Shown here in pieces: positions 59,507 to 64,000 of a stretch of DNA of 64,000 nt. The notes under the pieces are model-generated. The model saw nothing but the letters and a program-made list of their open reading frames with translations. It made no database searches and had not been told where the DNA came from. This stretch comes from Psychrobacter sp. NG25 (lineage in GTDB: Bacteria > Pseudomonadota > Gammaproteobacteria > Pseudomonadales > Moraxellaceae), in the NCBI RefSeq assembly GCF_015234355.1, contig NZ_JADGMV010000007.1, forward strand, positions 62,001 through 126,000, written 5' to 3'. A program made the position numbers and the translations under genes. The first letter of the stretch is position 1, and every line of letters starts with the position of its first letter.

Positions 59507-60775
59507 TTAGTTTTGTGATTTACGTTTCATTTGCTCAAAGAATTCGTCATTGGTCTTCGCTTCTTTTAGGCGATCCAACAAGAATTCAGTTGCTTGTACG
59601 CCATCCATCGGCTGTAGCAATTTACGTAAAATCCAAACTTTACGCAATTTATCTTCATCAAGCAGGCGCTCTTCGCGGCGAGTACCAGATTTTTTGATAT
59701 TAATCGCAGGGAAGACACGTTTTTCAGCCAAATCACGCTCAAGCGTAATCTCTTGGTTACCTGTACCTTTGAATTCTTCAAAGATAACGCTATCCATCTT
59801 ACTACCAGTATCAATAAGGGCACTGGCAATAATCGTCAAGCTACCACCTTCTTCAACATTACGTGCAGCACCAAAGAAGCGTTTTGGACGCTCAAGCGCA
59901 TTGGCATCCAAACCACCCGTAAGTACTTTGCCAGATGAAGGGATGACGGTGTTATAAGCACGAGCAAGACGTGTAATTGAGTCAAGTAAGATGACCACAT
60001 CTTGCTTATGCTCGACCAAACGCTTGGCTTTTTCGATGACCATTTCAGCCACTTGCACATGGCGCTGTGGTGGCTCATCAAAAGTAGAGGCAACGACTTC
60101 ACCGCGTACCGTACGTACCATCTCAGTGACTTCTTCTGGGCGCTCATCTATCAATAGTACGATGAGATAACACTCAGGATTGTTACGAGTAATTGACTGT
60201 GCGATGGTCTGTAGTAGCATCGTTTTACCGGCTTTTGGCGGCGCAACGATAATAGAGCGCTGACCTTTACCAATTGGTGCGATCAAGTCGATGATACGAC
60301 CCGTCAAATCTTCGGTTGTACCATTACCCAGCTCGAGTTTTAAATGCTCAGTTGGGAATAGTGGGGTTAAGTTCTCAAAGATAAGTTTATGACGTGAGCG
60401 ATCTGGCGTATCAAAGTTGATTTCGCCAACCTTTAGTAGCGCGAAATAACGCTCAGAATCTTTCGGTGGACGAATCGTACCAGCGATACTGTCACCCGTT
60501 TTTAGGCTAAAGCGACGAATTTGGCTAGGGCTGACGTAGATATCATCAGGACCCGCTAAATAAGAGCCTTCTGATGAGCGTAAAAAGCCAAAACCATCCG
60601 GTAGAACCTCAAGGACGCCGTCACCATAGATGGCTTCACCGTTACGGGCATGGGTTTTTAGGATAGCAAAGATAATGTCTTGCTTACGGCTACGTGCCAT
60701 ATTATCAAGACCCATTTCTTTTGCGATAGCCAATAGCTCAGCGATTGATTTTTTCTTTAATTCAGTAAGATTCAT
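59507..60775 (-). CDS. rho: transcription termination factor Rho
   Basis: Hexameric RNA-dependent ATPase. 422 residues: N-terminal [20 protein letters not shown] helical domain, cold-shock-like RNA-binding domain ([15 protein letters not shown]), Walker [13 protein letters not shown], Walker [18 protein letters not shown]-loop and R-loop region [20 protein letters not shown]. Compared with E. coli Rho there is no large insertion. A long leader of about 350 bases precedes it. Confidence 0.97.
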   Translation of the reverse strand: MNLTELKKKSIAELLAIAKEMGLDNMARSRKQDIIFAILKTHARNGEAIYGDGVLEVLPDGFGFLRSSEGSYLAGPDDIYVSPSQIRRFSLKTGDSIAGTIRPPKDSERYFALLKVGEINFDTPDRSRHKLIFENLTPLFPTEHLKLELGNGTTEDLTGRIIDLIAPIGKGQRSIIVAPPKAGKTMLLQTIAQSITRNNPECYLIVLLIDERPEEVTEMVRTVRGEVVASTFDEPPQRHVQVAEMVIEKAKRLVEHKQDVVILLDSITRLARAYNTVIPSSGKVLTGGLDANALERPKRFFGAARNVEEGGSLTIIASALIDTGSKMDSVIFEEFKGTGNQEITLERDLAEKRVFPAINIKKSGTRREERLLDEDKLRKVWILRKLLQPMDGVQATEFLLDRLKEAKTNDEFFEQMKRKSQN

Positions 60776-61132
60776 AGATAGGTCATTAGCAAGTGATCAG
60801 ATGAGAGATGCCATTAGCAGCACAAGTCACGACATTGATTAAAACAACGATAATATGGCGATAGAGGGTGCGTGCACAGAGCTAGGATTTATGTAGTTTG
60901 GGTGTTACATGTCAGCTTATGTACGAATTGCAGTCGTTTGATGCAAGGTAATAAGAAATAAATATAAAGAAGGCTACATAAGAGTCTGCGTCAAAAACTC
61001 AATATCAGTAATTGTGTTTAGTCATTTCGTTCAGCAATGGTGTTTATAACGACGATTGTGTTTTTGTTGATAAACACGAGGAGAATAGCGATAAGACACT
61101 TATGAAAACAATTAGTTTTCTGTTGTCAGCAG
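60776..61132 (-). other. long rho leader, C-rich in part
   Basis: If transcription starts near 61126, the rho mRNA has a leader of about 350 bases. On minus, roughly 60840-60920 is C-rich and G-poor (for example TAACACCCAAACTACATAAA), the type of sequence Rho loads on, which fits autogenous termination in the leader. No convincing leader peptide was found. Confidence 0.5.
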
Positions 61133-61162
61133 ACTATACGGTCTTCACAATGGCATTGTCAA
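61133..61162 (-). promoter_or_regulatory. sigma-70 promoter candidate for rho
   Basis: On minus, a perfect TTGACA (61157-61162) and TATAGT (61133-61138) are 18 bases apart. Confidence 0.7.
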
Positions 61163-61212
61163 TAAATTTTGCCAAAAAAGTCGTATAATCGAGTCTTTTG
61201 CATAAAAAATAA

Positions 61213-61248
61213 GCAAAAAAGCCACTATCTTAGTCAGATAATGGCTTC
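61213..61248 (-). terminator. rho-independent terminator after trxA
   Basis: On minus, AAGCCATTATCT pairs with AGATAGTGGCTT with one mismatch over a five-base loop and runs into TTTTTT. It is 46 bases after the trxA stop. Confidence 0.85.
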
Positions 61249-61293
61249 TTCTACTGCATTGCAGTTTTTAACATATGCTTGGCTAGCACAAGC

Positions 61294-61620
61294 TTATAGA
61301 TGCTTGTCTAGTACTTTTGCCAATTCAGCTTTTGGCTGTAAACCCATTACTGAATCAACTTTTTCGCCACCTTTAAATACAAACAGGGTTGGGATGTTGC
61401 GAATACCAAAACGGCTAGCCGCTTGTGGGTTGCTATCAACATCTACCTTAACAATTTTGATTTTACCTTGGTAGTCAGCGGCTAAATCTTCTAAAATAGG
61501 AGCGATGGCTTTACAAGGACCACACCAAGCGGCCCAAAAGTCTACCAATACTGGTACGTCTGACTCTAGTACGTCTTTATCAAAGTCTGCATCGGTGGTA
61601 TGGAAAATAAGATCTGACAT
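61294..61620 (-). CDS. trxA: thioredoxin 1
   Basis: Cytoplasmic dithiol reductase. From ATG 61620, after AGAGAGAAAACT, 108 residues: [18 protein letters not shown] with the redox pair Cys33/Cys36, [22 protein letters not shown] with the cis-proline. Order trxA then rho on the same strand is common in gamma-proteobacteria. The reading from 61662 adds residues foreign to the family. Confidence 0.97.
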   Translation of the reverse strand: MSDLIFHTTDADFDKDVLESDVPVLVDFWAAWCGPCKAIAPILEDLAADYQGKIKIVKVDVDSNPQAASRFGIRNIPTLFVFKGGEKVDSVMGLQPKAELAKVLDKHL

Positions 61621-62003
61621 AGTTTTCTCTCTTGTTTTATTATTTCTATCGTCATGCATCATATTATATCTTGGTTAGATAGTAGCGTGATGAGTGACCA
61701 AAGAATCGTTTAGAAGTGGTGAAAATGTGCCATTATATTAACATGTTTGCTCAAACTTGACAGATGCAGGCTGGTTAAATTGTTTAACAATTGCCATTAG
61801 CACAATAAATCGACACACAATAATATAGATTATATTTTGCCTGGCAGTTGATTGTGCTATTCGTATCTTTTATTGAATTATTGCCACTATTTACCATGCC
61901 TGACGTATCCCCTTTATACTTGAAATCGCCAGCTGTCTCACATTTTAGTCCATAAATAATTCTGTTTTTTACCTTTACGCCTTAATATAAGTAGCCCATT
62001 TTT
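61621..62003. other. trxA / pseudouridine synthase divergent region
   Basis: 383 bases. A TATAAT on minus (61663-61668) may be the trxA -10. AGCACAAT (61799-61806) is the inverse of ATTGTGCT (61851-61858), and AATTGT-TTA-ACAATT lies just before it. No coding frame is supported. Confidence 0.45.
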
Positions 62004-62717
62004 ATGCTTTTTACTGATGAAGAAGTCAACGCTCTTAATGTTCAAGAGAACGCCCGTCCGCTTGAGTTTTTTCAAGCATTTGCACGAGATATTACTGTCT
62101 ATGAAGATGATGATATTTGGGTGGTGGATAAACCCGTGGGGCTATTAAGCGTCAATGGTAAAACGCTGAATGTGAGCTTGCTGGCAAGGCTTGAGCGCGT
62201 CAATCCAGCAGTCAAGTTGATTCATCGTCTGGATATGGATACCTCAGGGTTGCTCATTTTCGCAAAAAACGCAGCAGCACAAACCCATATCAGTAAGCAG
62301 TTTATTGAGCGTTTACCGCAAAAAAAATACCAAGCCCGTGTCTTTGGACAGTGGGAGAGTGTTGGTGCAACTGGCAAAATATCAGTGCCAGTACGCTACG
62401 AGCCTGCGACCAAACCGCGCCACATCGTCGACCACGATTGGTCAAAGCATGCGTTAACTATGTATGAAATATTGGCTCATGAAGAGTGCAATGGTCATGC
62501 AGTGACACGAGTGATGCTAAAGCCGGTTACCGGTCGTAGCCATCAACTACGTGTCCATATGGTGCATGTTGATCACGTGATGATTGGCGACCCCATTTAT
62601 GCTGAAGGGACTGCGTTAGGGATTGCGCCAAGACTCAATCTGCATGCACAACACTTACGTCTAAAGCATCCCGTATTGGGTGCATGGATGGACTGGGAAA
62701 GCCCAAGCCCTTTTTAA
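62004..62717 (+). CDS. rluA: RluA-family pseudouridine synthase
   Basis: 237 residues: DDIWVVDKPVGLLSVNGK, catalytic Asp77 in HRLDMDTSGLLIF, KKYQARVFG, and RSHQLRVHMVHVDHVMIGD. No S4 domain, and a length matching RluA (23S U746 and tRNA U32) rather than RluC or RluD, so RluA is the likely member. An N-terminal extension of about 30 residues precedes the first motif. ATG 62004 has no strong ribosome site. 42 bases before the next gene. Confidence 0.88.
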   Translation: MLFTDEEVNALNVQENARPLEFFQAFARDITVYEDDDIWVVDKPVGLLSVNGKTLNVSLLARLERVNPAVKLIHRLDMDTSGLLIFAKNAAAQTHISKQFIERLPQKKYQARVFGQWESVGATGKISVPVRYEPATKPRHIVDHDWSKHALTMYEILAHEECNGHAVTRVMLKPVTGRSHQLRVHMVHVDHVMIGDPIYAEGTALGIAPRLNLHAQHLRLKHPVLGAWMDWESPSPF

Positions 62718-62759
62718 CCAAGTTTTTTAGATAAATCATGCAAAAACAAGGACGGTATT

Positions 62760-64000
62760 ATGCTTGATATCATAGCAGCAAAGCAGGCGTCAAGGCAGGC
62801 AGTGAAAAGACGCTTTCAATCTAAAAAGGCGCGCTTAGACACGCCAGTAGATTATGAAGTACTTATCATCGGCGCAGGAATTGCTGGTATAGGTATGGCT
62901 TGCCGATTGCAGCAGCAAAAACACAAAGGGCTGTTTGGTCATAAAAACCCAGGTCAACGTAAACGTCAATCATCAAAACAGCAGCAGAAAAGCTCGCAGC
63001 GGTTTGCGATTTTAGAAAAGCGTACAGATTTGGGTGGTACATGGGATTTATTTACTTACCCCGGCATTCGCTCTGACTCTGATGCATTGACGTTTGGCTA
63101 CAGTTTTAGGCCGTGGTTGAACCATAGGATTTTGGCAAAAGGTGGGGACATTAAGCGTTATATTGCTGATACGGCGCAGGAGTTTGGTATTACTGAGCAT
63201 ATTCGCTATCAGCATGAGGTGCAGCAGCTTTCTTGGTCAAGTAGCAGCCAACGATGGACGGCTATGGTAAAAAACCACGTTAGCGGTGAAGTGTTTACTC
63301 TAACAGCTAAGTTCGTCGTCGGTGCCACTGGTTATTACGATTATGAGCAAGGTTATAAGCCTCATTTTGATCAAGAAGAAGCGTTTGAAGGCCGGATAGT
63401 CCATCCGCAGCATTGGCATAATGTCGACTATCAAGATAAAAAGATAGTCATTATCGGGAGTGGTGCGACGGCGATGACGTTGCTGCCAGCGTTAGTAGAT
63501 GAAGAAGCTGAGCAGTGCGCACAATACGTCACTATGCTGCAACGTTCACCCACTTATGTGGCAAGTGTGCCAGGCGACGATTATGCGCTTGATTGGCTGT
63601 CAGGCAAGTTTTCACCTCTATCAAAAGAGCAGGCCTATATGGTATTGCGTACCCGCAATGTACTCATACAACAAGGTACTTACCGAGCGGCTATAGTAGC
63701 CCCCAAATTTATGAAAGCGCTACTAAAGCGTGGCGTCAAAACAGAACTAAAAGGCAGCGATGTCGATGTGGCGCATTTTGTACCCGATTATAATCCTTGG
63801 GACCAACGGATATGCGCAGTACCAGATAGTGATTTATTTAAAGCGTTACAGGGTAAACGCGCAGCAGTAGTGACTGACCAAATAAGCCATTTCACGAAGA
63901 CAGGTATCATGCTCAACTCTGGCAAACATCTCGATGCAGATATCATCGTGACAGCAACAGGGCTAAAGATACAAATGCTGGGTGGTGCAAAAGTATATAT
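62760..64000 (+). CDS. AlmA-like flavin-containing monooxygenase (3' end outside window)
   Basis: The frame from ATG 62760, after AAGGACGGT, stays open to the window end (413 codons visible). FAD-binding GAGIAGIG at 38-45, GGTWDLFTYPGIRSDSDAL from residue 92, the monooxygenase signature FEGRIVHPQHW at 209-219, and the NADPH-binding IVIIGSGATAM. GTWDLF and RSDSD are typical of AlmA, the long-chain alkane monooxygenase of Acinetobacter, and relatives, so a hydrophobic substrate is likely. A Lys/Gln-rich segment (about 54-80) is inserted in the first FAD fold. Confidence 0.85.
   Translation, partial: MLDIIAAKQASRQAVKRRFQSKKARLDTPVDYEVLIIGAGIAGIGMACRLQQQKHKGLFGHKNPGQRKRQSSKQQQKSSQRFAILEKRTDLGGTWDLFTYPGIRSDSDALTFGYSFRPWLNHRILAKGGDIKRYIADTAQEFGITEHIRYQHEVQQLSWSSSSQRWTAMVKNHVSGEVFTLTAKFVVGATGYYDYEQGYKPHFDQEEAFEGRIVHPQHWHNVDYQDKKIVIIGSGATAMTLLPALVDEEAEQCAQYVTMLQRSPTYVASVPGDDYALDWLSGKFSPLSKEQAYMVLRTRNVLIQQGTYRAAIVAPKFMKALLKRGVKTELKGSDVDVAHFVPDYNPWDQRICAVPDSDLFKALQGKRAAVVTDQISHFTKTGIMLNSGKHLDADIIVTATGLKIQMLGGAKVY

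Noticed and set aside
59550..59957. 135-codon open frame on plus, opposite rho
   Set aside because: It is the mirror of the highly conserved rho coding sequence and has no ribosome site or recognisable protein features.
61184..61189. TATAAT on plus upstream of the trxA 3' end, as a promoter
   Set aside because: No -35 element at suitable distance and no gene downstream on plus; TTGTCA upstream is 22 bases away.

Overview
The window reads as one continuous stretch of ordinary chromosome from a gamma-proteobacterium of the family Moraxellaceae, most likely Psychrobacter. This rests on the moderately AT-rich sequence, a BfmR/BfmS pair closely resembling the Acinetobacter regulator, an AlmA-like flavin monooxygenase, and the general gene order. 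No tRNA, rRNA, CRISPR array, prophage or insertion sequence is visible. The only mobile-looking DNA is a pair of about 105-bp elements with imperfect terminal inverted repeats.

Layout. 1-2.1 kb: end of a cell-wall/division cluster (murD 3' end, ftsW). 2.1-5.1 kb (minus): gluQ, dksA, cpdA. 5.4-8.8 kb: zinc uptake, with zur-znuC-znuB on minus and znuA on plus diverging around a near-consensus Zur box. 9.1-17.3 kb: the complete F1Fo ATP synthase operon atpIBEFHAGDC, with an unusually long structured gap between atpI and atpB and hairpins in several intercistronic gaps. 17.8-20.9 kb: bfmR, bfmS and a small membrane protein. 21-22.5 kb (minus): an EnvZ-like kinase without an adjacent regulator. 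23-25.5 kb: rpsP-rimM-trmD-rplS. 25.7-30.4 kb: a DUF4442 protein, a DUF3360-like membrane protein and uvrC. 30.4-30.8 kb: an unlisted 43-residue gene and a candidate small RNA. 30.8-33.3 kb (minus): lgt-thyA-folA.

33.5-39.7 kb (minus): the full urea ABC transporter urtABCDE behind a strong sigma-54 promoter candidate, implying nitrogen control. 40-44.6 kb: MuiA-like protein, NRDE protein, rppH (minus), OsmC-like and MAPEG proteins. 44.7-51.1 kb (minus): dusC, an SF1 helicase, tatC-tatB-tatA, a fused hisIE and a thioesterase. 51.5-56.6 kb: rpmI-rplT, pheS-pheT-ihfA. 56.9-64 kb: acidic lipoprotein, YpfJ-type metallopeptidase, glycine-zipper lipoprotein, rho, trxA, an RluA-family pseudouridine synthase and the 5' part of an AlmA-like monooxygenase that runs off the window.

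Most genes are conserved housekeeping functions. The material most worth a second look is non-coding or very small: the structured transcript candidate upstream of atpB, the 43-residue protein and neighbouring sRNA candidate downstream of uvrC, the sigma-54 urt promoter, the MITE-like pair, a terminator hairpin embedded in the dusC coding sequence, and operator-like palindromes upstream of bfmS and the glycine-zipper lipoprotein. No clearly new multi-gene system was found.
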